A stretch of 10,239 nt of DNA, from NCBI GenBank assembly GCA_937891875.1, contig CALATR010000035.1:1-10239 (forward strand), in the 5' to 3' direction. This DNA comes from an uncultured Pseudomonadota bacterium (lineage in GTDB: Bacteria > Myxococcota_A > UBA796 > GCA-2862545). A program made the translations under genes and the position numbers. Below the pieces are notes generated by a model. It was not told the origin of the DNA and searched no databases. It was given only the letters and a program-made list of their open reading frames with translations. Positions 1-9,594 of the stretch are shown here, piece by piece (within the stretch, counting starts at the first letter, position 1; each line of letters starts with the position of its first letter).

Positions 1-565
1 CCTGCTGGGCGCGCAGCACCAGGTCCGCCGGTGCGCCGTGGGCCATGAGATCCAGGGCAAACCTCGCAAAACCAGCCACGGAGCTCTGCTCTGCGAGGCC
101 GGCGCGGGTCCAGTGGGCCGCCAGTCGGGCGCGGTCTGCGGGCGTGAGATCGTCCAGCTCGGGACGCTCGGCGTGGCCGAACCAGTCGGCGCGGGCGGCC
201 CGGGGGGCGAGCGCGTGACCGTCATCGCCGACGTAGGGGCGTCCGTAGCAGCATCCCTCGAGGACCTGCGGCGGGAACACCTCGCACTGCACCTGGTAGC
301 AGCAGGTGCCGGCCTCCTCGTCGAAGGTGACCTCGCCGATGACCCGCTGGGTGTCGCAGCTGGTGTCGGCGGTCGGCACGAACTCGGTCGCGGGCACGCA
401 GGTTGCGTCCTCCTCCACCTGCACGCACTCCTCGCGGGTGGAGACGGCGTCCGTGTCCTGGGCGACCACCTTGTCCGGCGGGAACAGCAGCGGGGTCAGG
501 GCCACCACACCCACGGCGATGGCCACCCGCGCCCGCAGCGGCGCCTTCCAAGCATCCAAACCCAT
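1..565 (-). CDS. Exported Cys-rich protein with ferritin-like domain (3' part off window)
   Basis: The 188 visible residues start at an ATG (563-565) with GGAGG four bases upstream; the reading frame runs off the left edge. Seen: a basic N-terminus followed by a hydrophobic stretch (about residues 14-29) and VVAQD, which looks like a signal peptide; a segment with eight cysteines (47, 56, 70, 88, 89, 94, 105, 106), including two CC pairs; then an alpha-helical part with LTPADRARLAAHWTRAGLAE and SSVAGFARFALDLMAHGAP (from about residue 140). The last part matches, from memory, the start of the ferritin-like domain found behind Cys-rich regions in exported Myxococcota proteins, usually written EHASVAAFARF. 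Here the His after the conserved Glu is Gln160. The second metal-binding helix lies outside the window. Inference: an exported, possibly di-metal-binding protein; function unknown. It follows the Asp-Thr lipoprotein gene on the same strand after 59 bp containing a hairpin. A start at 551 would be in another frame and is not supported. Confidence 0.75.
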   Translation of the reverse strand, partial: MGLDAWKAPLRARVAIAVGVVALTPLLFPPDKVVAQDTDAVSTREECVQVEEDATCVPATEFVPTADTSCDTQRVIGEVTFDEEAGTCCYQVQCEVFPPQVLEGCCYGRPYVGDDGHALAPRAARADWFGHAERPELDDLTPADRARLAAHWTRAGLAEQSSVAGFARFALDLMAHGAPADLVLRAQQ

Positions 566-569
566 GGGT

Positions 570-574
570 CCTCC
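570..574 (-). promoter_or_regulatory. Ribosome binding site of the ferritin-like gene
   Basis: GGAGG on the minus strand lies four bases before the ATG at 563-565 and fixes that start. The gap is short, and the same GGAGG-N4/5-start layout recurs at four other genes in the window. Confidence 0.7.
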
Positions 575-575
575 A

Positions 576-614
576 GATCCGGCCTCGCAGATCCTACGCT
601 GCGAAGGCCGGATC
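576..614 (-). terminator. Intercistronic hairpin between the lipoprotein and ferritin-like genes
   Basis: GATCCGGCCTCGCAG (576-590) pairs with CTGCGAAGGCCGGATC (599-614). This gives a 15-bp stem with one bulged base and an 8-base loop. In the direction of transcription it begins 10 bases after the lipoprotein stop and ends one base before the GGAGG of the next gene. No T-tract follows, so a classic intrinsic terminator is not certain. It may instead be an mRNA-stabilising or processing hairpin, or it may affect translation of the downstream gene. The inverted repeat itself is directly visible; its role is inference. Confidence 0.6.
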
Positions 615-624
615 CGTGACAGGC

Positions 625-1722
<1,098 letters not shown>

Positions 1723-1726
1723 GAGT

Positions 1727-1731
1727 CCTCC
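1727..1731 (-). promoter_or_regulatory. Ribosome binding site of the Asp-Thr lipoprotein
   Basis: GGAGG on the minus strand, four bases before the ATG at 1720-1722. It decides the start in favour of the lipoprotein signal peptide over the long upstream open frame. Confidence 0.7.
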
Positions 1732-1929
1732 ATCTCCCCACAGGGTGCCACAGGGGGAGGGGTTTGACACCGACGGAAGGGACGGGCGGGACGGGCCGCC
1801 GGGGATCCTGGCGGGGCGCGTTTCGAGTTGCGAGCCTCGGCCGGTCGGGGAGGGGGGCGGCGCACGGCGCCGGTTGCGCCTCTGGACGGCGTTGGTGGTG
1901 TGAGTCGCTGGAAGCGGGCGTTTCTGCTC

Positions 1930-1957
1930 GGAACTCGGAACTCGGAACTCGGAACTC
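1930..1957. repeat. 7-bp tandem repeat GGAACTC, four copies, intergenic
   Basis: Four exact head-to-tail copies of GGAACTC fill 1930-1957 and continue for two more bases. They sit just past the stop of the small membrane-protein gene, inside the 242-bp gap 1723-1964. The rest of that gap is G/C-rich and shows no gene; one modest inverted repeat (GGCGCA at 1859-1864 with TGCGCC at 1875-1880) is the only other structure seen. A promoter for the lipoprotein gene probably lies in this gap, but no convincing -35/-10 pair was found. Confidence 0.85.
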
Positions 1958-1964
1958 GGCTCGC

Positions 1965-2327
1965 CTACCGCTCCAACCTCACCGGCACCGTCGCCGCGGC
2001 CGAGACGTCTGGCCACGGGCGGGTCACCAGGGTCTCGGCGACGCAGTGGGCGACCTCGGAGGTGGTCGTGGCGTCGGTGATGCCCACGTGACGAGCCTCG
2101 CCCGCGTGCAGGACCAGGGTGACGGTGAGCTGGCCGCCCGCGCTGCCCGCCGCGCACCAGGCGAGCTCGTCCTTCGCGTCGACGAGGGCGTCGCGCACGG
2201 CGCTTCCGTCGTCCGCCGCAGGCGCCAGCGCGACCAACGCCACCACGCCGATCACGGTGAGCACCAGCAGACCACCCCCGACGAGGGTGATCCCGAGGCT
2301 GCCAGCGACGAGCGAGGAGGTGCGCAC
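1965..2327 (-). CDS. Small single-pass membrane protein with AgmX/PglI-like C-terminal domain
   Basis: Start GTG at 2325-2327 with GGAG four bases upstream; 120 residues ending VPVRLER. Residues 6-34 form one long hydrophobic segment (a membrane anchor or uncleaved signal), then a short Ala/Asp-rich spacer. The domain at about 53-118 runs ELAWC(58), GGQLTVTLVLHAGEARHVGI, then SEVAHC(95)VAETLVTRPWP. The spacing of two cysteines around a TVTLVLHAG-like strand, ending in a basic/Trp-Pro segment, resembles the TonB-like domain at the C-terminus of myxobacterial AgmX/PglI proteins, where the motif is roughly C..GGxVTVxFxIxxxGxV...C(V/I)...xxWxFP. That family match is from memory and is tentative. 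Larger AgmX-type proteins belong to gliding-motility or envelope machinery, but here only the anchor and domain are present, so no role is assigned. It is divergent from the glycosyltransferase gene. An open frame extends upstream, but it is antisense to that gene. Confidence 0.65.
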   Translation of the reverse strand: MRTSSLVAGSLGITLVGGGLLVLTVIGVVALVALAPAADDGSAVRDALVDAKDELAWCAAGSAGGQLTVTLVLHAGEARHVGITDATTTSEVAHCVAETLVTRPWPDVSAAATVPVRLER

Positions 2328-2331
2328 GGCG

Positions 2332-2335
2332 CTCC
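2332..2335 (-). promoter_or_regulatory. Ribosome binding site of the small membrane protein
   Basis: GGAG on the minus strand, four bases before the GTG at 2325-2327. It supports this non-ATG start over other GTG codons further upstream, which would run into the divergent gene. Confidence 0.5.
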
Positions 2336-2345
2336 GGTAGCCCGG

Positions 2346-2358
2346 CGCTATGCTGCGG
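2346..2358 (+). promoter_or_regulatory. Possible -10 element for the glycosyltransferase gene (near-leaderless)
   Basis: CGCTATGCTGCGG lies just before the ATG at 2364. TATGCT (2349-2354) fits a TAnnnT -10 element, which would start the transcript about three bases before the ATG; no GGAGG-like site is present. A similar string, CGCTACCATGCGG, precedes the start at 9594. No -35 element was found. Confidence 0.4.
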
Positions 2359-2363
2359 GCCGC

Positions 2364-3611
2364 ATGAGCAACACCGCTGCGACCACCCGGCTCGTCCTGC
2401 TGCAGATCGCCGCCTTCTTCGGGGTCGGCGCGCTGCTGGTCATCGCCTATGGCGGCGTGGGTGGGTTCTTCGCCGGCTTCGACACCGCCTGCCCCGAGCC
2501 GGTCTGTGACTGGGCCCGTCACTACGTACCCGCCTCGCGCGCGCTGTTCGAGACTGGACTTCCAACCTGGGGTTACGTCTATCCGCCCACCTTGGCGCTC
2601 CTGGTCTGGCCCCTCGCCTGGTCCAGCTGGGGCACGCTCGCCTGGGGCCTGCTCCTCCTGCTGGTCCAGGCCGTCCTGGCCGTCCTTCCCCCCCACCTGG
2701 TGCCGGACACCCCCGCCCGGGTCGCCGTCGGCTTCTCCGCCATCACGGCCCTCACCGTGCCCGTGCTCCAGGTGCTCGACTGGGGTCAGGTCAGCGCCTT
2801 GCTGGTCCTGCTCGGCCTGCTCGCGTTCCGGGTCTCCGAGCGCGCGTCCAAGAACTCCCTCGGCATTCCGGGTCTCGGTGGCGCTCTCGTCGGCTTCGCA
2901 GCCGCGGTCAAGGTCTACCCGCTGCTCCTGCTCCCCTGGTTCCTGGTGCGCCGCCGCTTCGTCGAGGTCGGCGCCGCCTTCGCTTCCGCGCTGCTCCTGG
3001 GCGTCATCCTTCCCCTCGTCGCCCTCGGCCCCGCCACCACCTGGGCCTTCTACGAGGGCGCCGCGGGCGAGCTCGTCCGGCTGATGCCCGACATGCAGAA
3101 GTCCATCGGCCCCCAGTCGCTCGTCAGCGTCGCCGAGCGCCTGTTCCTCGCCGGCAATACCAGCCTGCGCCCGATCCTCGGCGGTGCGGCCGTCCTCCTC
3201 GGCCTCGGTCAGCTGGCCCTCTTGTTCCTGATCCCGAAGCGGCGCCCGAGCGACGGTTGGATGTGGGCGTTCGTGCTTGCCTACGGCTCGTTCCCGCTCT
3301 TCGTCACCAGCTCCTGGCTGCACTACTTCGCCCACCTCCCCATCGCCTGGCTGCTGCTCGCCCGGGTGCTCCTGCGCGAGCGGCCGACCTACCGCCTCGG
3401 CGTGTCGGTGGCCCTGCTCACCTCAGTGGCACTCGGCACCTGGCCCTGCTGGGTGGCGCTCGGCAACGACTGGTACCCGGCGCTGGGCGCAGTGCTCGGC
3501 AGTCACGTGCTGACGGTGGTCGGCATGGTCCTCGTGCTCGTCGACGCGCATAAAGGCGAGGTCATCGAGGGCTCGTCAAGGGGGGTCGACACCCCGTCGG
3601 GATCCCGCTAG
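2364..3611 (+). CDS. GT87/DUF2029-type membrane glycosyltransferase
   Basis: 415 residues with about ten to twelve hydrophobic segments, so an integral inner-membrane protein. The family signature is visible near the N-terminus: CDWARHYVPASRALFETG (48-65) followed by YVYPPTLALLVWPLA (71-85), the acidic-loop-then-YPP pattern of the polyprenyl-phosphate-sugar-dependent GT-C enzymes of GT87/DUF2029. Further matches are AAVKVYPLLLLPWFLVRRR (180-198) and IGPQSLVSVAERL (248-260). Expected role from the family: transfer of a mannose- or arabinose-like sugar from a lipid-phosphate donor to a periplasmic glycan or glycolipid; the substrate cannot be told from sequence. Cys43 and Cys48 in the first external loop could pair. 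The ATG at 2364 was chosen because it begins immediately before the first membrane segment and leaves a 36-bp divergent spacer. The open frame continues upstream to 1764, but that part is intergenic and antisense sequence. No SD is seen. The last 20 residues are hydrophilic, after the final membrane span. Confidence 0.8.
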   Translation: MSNTAATTRLVLLQIAAFFGVGALLVIAYGGVGGFFAGFDTACPEPVCDWARHYVPASRALFETGLPTWGYVYPPTLALLVWPLAWSSWGTLAWGLLLLLVQAVLAVLPPHLVPDTPARVAVGFSAITALTVPVLQVLDWGQVSALLVLLGLLAFRVSERASKNSLGIPGLGGALVGFAAAVKVYPLLLLPWFLVRRRFVEVGAAFASALLLGVILPLVALGPATTWAFYEGAAGELVRLMPDMQKSIGPQSLVSVAERLFLAGNTSLRPILGGAAVLLGLGQLALLFLIPKRRPSDGWMWAFVLAYGSFPLFVTSSWLHYFAHLPIAWLLLARVLLRERPTYRLGVSVALLTSVALGTWPCWVALGNDWYPALGAVLGSHVLTVVGMVLVLVDAHKGEVIEGSSRGVDTPSGSR

Positions 3612-3648
3612 CCAGTCGGCCGGCTCGAAGGCGCGGGCCGGTGACATC

Positions 3649-3653
3649 GGAGG
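3649..3653 (+). promoter_or_regulatory. Ribosome binding site of carA
   Basis: GGAGG four bases before the GTG at 3658. It decides the GTG start, which also puts the N-terminus (MVGILILEDG) in register with known CarA proteins. The 46-bp gap after the glycosyltransferase gene shows no pyrimidine-type attenuator or riboswitch. Confidence 0.75.
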
Positions 3654-3657
3654 GCTC

Positions 3658-4739
3658 GTGGTCGGCATCCTCATCCTCGAAGATGGACGCACGTTCCGGG
3701 GAGAGGCGTTCGGCGCGTCGGCGACCCGGGTGGGCGAGGCGGTCTTCAACACGTCGCACACTGGCTACCAGGAAGTGCTGACGGACCCCAGCTACCGCGA
3801 GCAGGTCGTCACCATGACGGTGCCGCACGTCGGAAACTACGGGGTGAACGCAGAAGATCCGGAGTCGGCCGCGGTGCACGTCTCTGGCTTCATCGCCCGG
3901 CGCTTCGCCCGCCTGCCCAGCTCCTGGCGCGCTGAGGGCGGCCTGCACGGCTACCTCGAGCGCAACGGCGTGCCCGGCATCCACGGCATCGACACCCGCG
4001 CCCTGGTGCGCCACCTGCGCGACCGCGGCGCGATGAAGTGCGTCATCAGCACCGACGGCACCCCGGTCGAGGAGCTGCAGCGCGCGCTGGAGGACTGGCC
4101 GGGCATGGAGGGCAGGGCCCTCGCCACCGAGGTCAGCGTCGAGCACAGCGCGGTGGTCAGCGACCCCGAGCACCCCCGCGCCCGCTTTGCCCTCGTCGAC
4201 GGCGGCTGCAAGCGCAACATCATCCGCCTGCTCACCGACGCCGGCTGCTACGTGCGCGTGCACCCCATCACCGACTCGGCCGAGCAGTGGATGGATGGCG
4301 TCGACGGCGTCTTCTTCAGCAACGGACCGGGCGACCCCGCCGCCCTGACCGGCGTGATCGACGAGGTGAAGAAGGTGGTCGGCAAGAAGCCGGCGGTCGG
4401 CATCTGCCTCGGCCACCAGCTGCTCGCCCTCGGGCTGGGCGCGTCGACCTACAAGCTCAAGTTCGGCCACCGGGGCGCCAACCACCCGGTCAAGGACATG
4501 CGCACCGGCCGGGTCGAGATCACGAGCCAGAACCACGGCTTCGCGGTCGACGAGGAGGCCCTGCTGGCGCTGGGCGCGACCGTCACCCACAAGAACCTCA
4601 ACGACGGGACCGTCAGCGGCTTCGCCCACGCGGACCACCGGGTCTTCGCCGTGCAGTACCACCCCGAGTCGGCCCCAGGCCCGCACGACAGCCGGGGTCT
4701 CATCGAAGAGTTCATCGCCTTCACCGCCGGGAATGACGC

Positions 4740-4743
<4 letters not shown>
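3658..4743 (+). CDS. carA: Carbamoyl-phosphate synthetase small (glutaminase) subunit
   Basis: CarA hydrolyses glutamine and passes the ammonia through a tunnel to CarB, for carbamoyl phosphate used in pyrimidine and arginine synthesis in the cytoplasm. The 361 residues are close to the usual length (about 360-390). Residues 1 to about 135 form the CarA-specific N-terminal domain, with GEAVFNTSHTGYQEVLTDPSY (26-46), PHVGNYG and IDTRALVRHLR. The rest is a class I glutamine amidotransferase domain with FSNGPGDPAAL (220-230), the nucleophile Cys250 in GICLGHQ, and the His335/Glu337 pair in QYHPES. The triad is complete. The start is GTG with a good SD. The stop overlaps the carB start as ATGA (4 bp), so the two are almost certainly translationally coupled. 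The gene 46 bp upstream on the same strand is an unrelated glycosyltransferase, so whether carAB has its own promoter is open. Confidence 0.97.
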
Positions 4744-7961
<3,218 letters not shown>

Positions 7962-7965
7962 GGCA

Positions 7966-7980
7966 GGGGGTTCAGCCCCC
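7966..7980. terminator. Short GC hairpin between convergent carB and lipoprotein stops
   Basis: GGGGG (7966-7970) and CCCCC (7976-7980) flank a 5-base loop. The two convergent stop codons are only 10 bp apart and this inverted repeat spans the junction, extending into the last codons of the minus-strand gene. It could act in both directions, but it is short and lacks a T-tract, so the call is weak. Confidence 0.3.
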
Positions 7981-9018
7981 GCACGCCTCGCTGGCGGTGA
8001 GCTTGAGCCGTTCCGACCCTACGACGGAGTAGGTGCGCAGGTCGTCCATGCGCTCGGGCACGCCGGCGTAGCCGAGCAGGATCTGGGTGACGTCCCGGTT
8101 GAACGCCAGCATCTCCGCGGACAGCTCGCCGGACAGGGCGGTGCACGCAGTGTAGTTGGCGACGACCTCCTCGGCGCTGACGTACGCGCCGTTGGCGAAG
8201 TTGCGGCCGTCCCAGATGCGGTTCGCGACCGCACTCACCGAGTTGCGCTGGTCGATGTAGAGGTGGGTCGCCTCGTGGGCGAAGGTGAACACCGCGCCGT
8301 CGGCGAAGTAGCGGAGCAGGTTCTCCCGCGCGTCGGCCGCCTGGTAGATCGGCTGGCTGCCCTGGGCGGGCACGTCTCCGAGCACGGTCTCGCGATCGAT
8401 GGAGAAGAGTGCTGCGTTGGTGTAGCGCTGCTCGTCCCCCTCGGTGGTGGCCGGGCCGATGATCGAGACCGAGGCGCCGATGTCGAGGGGGGAGGGGTCC
8501 AGCGAGACCACGACCTGGTCGAAGCGGTTCTTCCAGGCGCAGCAGTCGAGTGGGTCTGCTGCCGGATAGTCCTCCATGTCCGCCAGGATCGCGAAGGAGG
8601 AGGTCTCGCTCCACGCCTTCCACGCCTGAGCCGTGAGCAGGGCGAGCTCGGTGTCCTCGCGGGAGTCCGACGGCACCGAGATCGTGATGCCCATGAACGC
8701 GTAGAGGCGCCGGTTGCCCTCGAACTCGGCCCGGTGCTTCAGCGCCTCGCTGCCCAGGACGGCGCTGAAGTCGGTGCCCGCAGGCAGGGCGCCCTCCGCG
8801 ACCAGGGTGGTGTCGCCGAGGTCGGTCATGTCGGCGCAGACCGAGGGCACGGTGAGACCGAGGCCCGTCTGCTCGGTGCGGAGCTCCGCCTCGACGGCGC
8901 ACAGCTCCGAGTCTGCGGCGGTGTCGGTGTCGGTGTCGGAGTCGGTCTCGGCGGTGTCTCCGGGGCCGGTACAGGCGACGAGGGAGCCGAGGACGAGGAG
9001 CAGGGAACCGGTGCGCAC
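7972..9018 (-). CDS. Putative zinc-metallopeptidase lipoprotein (HExxH) with Asp-Thr linker
   Basis: Start GTG at 9016-9018 with GGAGG five bases upstream; 348 residues ending EACGG. The N-terminus VRTGSLLLVLGSLVAC is a lipoprotein signal with lipobox Cys16, followed by a short acidic linker with DSDTDTDT (26-33), the same design as the lipoprotein at 625-1722. The main evidence for function is FAHEATHLYID (247-257): HExxH with His248, Glu249 and His252, in a helix preceded by a hydrophobic strand. About 30 residues on, SAEEVVANYTA (281-291) offers Glu283/Glu284 as a possible third zinc ligand, as in gluzincins. Cysteines at 40, 61, 159, 160, 292 and 346 suggest disulfides in an exported protein. 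Inference: an envelope-anchored zinc peptidase or peptidase-like protein of a family I cannot name; substrate unknown. It is convergent with carB (10 bp between stops) and divergent from the Rid gene. The frame stays open upstream to 9678, but that extension overlaps the Rid gene and lacks a signal peptide. Confidence 0.75.
   Translation of the reverse strand: MRTGSLLLVLGSLVACTGPGDTAETDSDTDTDTAADSELCAVEAELRTEQTGLGLTVPSVCADMTDLGDTTLVAEGALPAGTDFSAVLGSEALKHRAEFEGNRRLYAFMGITISVPSDSREDTELALLTAQAWKAWSETSSFAILADMEDYPAADPLDCCAWKNRFDQVVVSLDPSPLDIGASVSIIGPATTEGDEQRYTNAALFSIDRETVLGDVPAQGSQPIYQAADARENLLRYFADGAVFTFAHEATHLYIDQRNSVSAVANRIWDGRNFANGAYVSAEEVVANYTACTALSGELSAEMLAFNRDVTQILLGYAGVPERMDDLRTYSVVGSERLKLTASEACGG
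8921..8948 (-). repeat. Short coding hexamer repeat (Asp-Ser/Asp-Thr linker)
   Basis: GTGTCG-type units repeat here on the plus strand and encode the acidic linker directly after the lipobox of the metallopeptidase lipoprotein. It is a much shorter version of the repeat at 1546-1656. Confidence 0.7.
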
Positions 9019-9023
9019 TTGGG

Positions 9024-9028
9024 CCTCC
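9024..9028 (-). promoter_or_regulatory. Ribosome binding site of the metallopeptidase lipoprotein
   Basis: GGAGG on the minus strand, five bases before the GTG at 9016-9018. It favours this start, which gives a compact lipoprotein signal, over the GTG twelve bases further upstream that overlaps the GGAGG itself. Confidence 0.65.
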
Positions 9029-9122
9029 ACGACGGTCGGGGGCGGGTATCGCGGTTGCGTCAGAAGTGCCTGGGCACGCGCCGCTTCGCCGCGTACGTCG
9101 GGGTCCAGCCCGGAGCCCGACC

Positions 9123-9503
9123 ATGACCCCTGCCCGCGTGCACTCCGCCTCTCCCTTCGAGACCCGCTACGGCTTCTGCCGCGCCCTGCGCATCGGCGAT
9201 CGGGTCGAGGTCGCCGGCACCGCCCCCATCGGCGACGACGGCAACACCTTCCCCGGCGACGCCCATGCCCAGGCCACCCGCTGCTTCGCCATCGCCCTGC
9301 GCGCCCTGGCCGAGCTGGGTGCGGGTCCCGAGCACGTCGTCCGCACCCGCATGTACATCGTCGATCCCGCCGACGCCGACCTCGTCGGGCGGGCCCACGG
9401 CGAGGCGTTCGGGGCCCACCCGCCGGTCGCGACCATGGTCGTGGTGAAGGCGCTGCTCGACCCGGCGTGGTTGGTGGAGATCGAGGTGGAAGCTCGGGTC
9501 TGA
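9123..9503 (+). CDS. Rid (YjgF/YER057c/UK114) family protein, catalytic Arg missing
   Basis: 126 residues, the normal length of the family, whose members form trimers; RidA itself hydrolyses reactive enamine/imine intermediates released by PLP enzymes. Seen: RVEVAGTAPIGDDG (27-40), the helix QATRCFAIALRALAELGAGPEHVVRTRMYI (50-79 with typical spacing), DADLVGRAHGEAFG, and the closing strand ATMVVVKALLDPAWLVEIEV. When that strand is lined up on E. coli RidA through the VEIE motif, the position of the catalytic Arg105 is Leu111, with Lys109 nearby. This suggests one of the Rid subfamilies that lack the Arg and for which imine deaminase activity is not expected; the true substrate is unknown. ATG at 9123 was chosen for length and a GGAG seven bases upstream; an upstream in-frame GTG at 9066 adds an Arg/Pro-rich stretch with no family match. 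It is divergent from the metallopeptidase gene across 104 bp. Confidence 0.88.
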   Translation: MTPARVHSASPFETRYGFCRALRIGDRVEVAGTAPIGDDGNTFPGDAHAQATRCFAIALRALAELGAGPEHVVRTRMYIVDPADADLVGRAHGEAFGAHPPVATMVVVKALLDPAWLVEIEVEARV

Positions 9504-9537
9504 GCGATGCCTTGACGCGGGCGCCCGCACGGACACT

Positions 9538-9563
9538 CGGGCCCCCCCCGATCATGGGGCCCG
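9538..9563 (+). terminator. Hairpin downstream of the Rid gene
   Basis: CGGGCCCC (9538-9545) pairs with GGGGCCCG (9556-9563): an 8-bp all-GC stem with a 10-base loop, 34 bases past the Rid stop and before the next gene. No T-tract follows, so it is a terminator-like structure rather than a proven one. Confidence 0.45.
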
Positions 9564-9581
9564 CCTCGCCCCACCCCCCGC

Positions 9582-9594
9582 CGCTACCATGCGG
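9582..9594 (+). promoter_or_regulatory. Possible -10 element for the propeller sensor gene (leaderless)
   Basis: CGCTACCATGCGG overlaps the first base of the gene. TACCAT (9585-9590) fits TAnnnT, and a transcript starting seven bases after it would begin at or next to the paired GTG codons at 9594-9599. No SD is present. It resembles the element at 2346-2358. No -35 match was seen at the usual distance. Confidence 0.4.

Noticed and set aside
591..602. TACGCTGCG resembling the TAnnnTGCG start element
   Set aside because: It lies in the loop and right arm of the intercistronic hairpin and points toward no plus-strand gene; likely chance.
1723..2157. N-terminal extension of the lipoprotein frame up to 2157
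   Set aside because: It crosses the 7-bp repeat and overlaps the small membrane protein gene. The ATG at 1722 has GGAGG and is followed at once by a lipoprotein signal.
1764..2363. N-terminal extension of the glycosyltransferase frame up to 1764
   Set aside because: It covers intergenic repeat and the antisense of the small membrane protein gene; the family similarity begins after 2364.
3588..3600. GGGGTCGACACCCC-type inverted repeat at the end of the glycosyltransferase gene as a terminator
   Set aside because: The stem is about five base pairs, lies inside the coding sequence and has no T-tract.
3612..3657. Pyrimidine attenuator or riboswitch upstream of carA
   Set aside because: The 46-bp gap is too short and shows no terminator/antiterminator pair or T-tract.
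3562..4686. 374-codon minus-strand open frame opposite carA
   Set aside because: It is the reverse reading of carA and resembles no protein family; composition is typical of antisense frames in high-GC DNA.
9512..9540. TTGACG as a -35 box for the propeller gene
   Set aside because: There is no -10-like hexamer at 16-18 bp, and the TACCAT element at 9585 is far too distant to pair with it.
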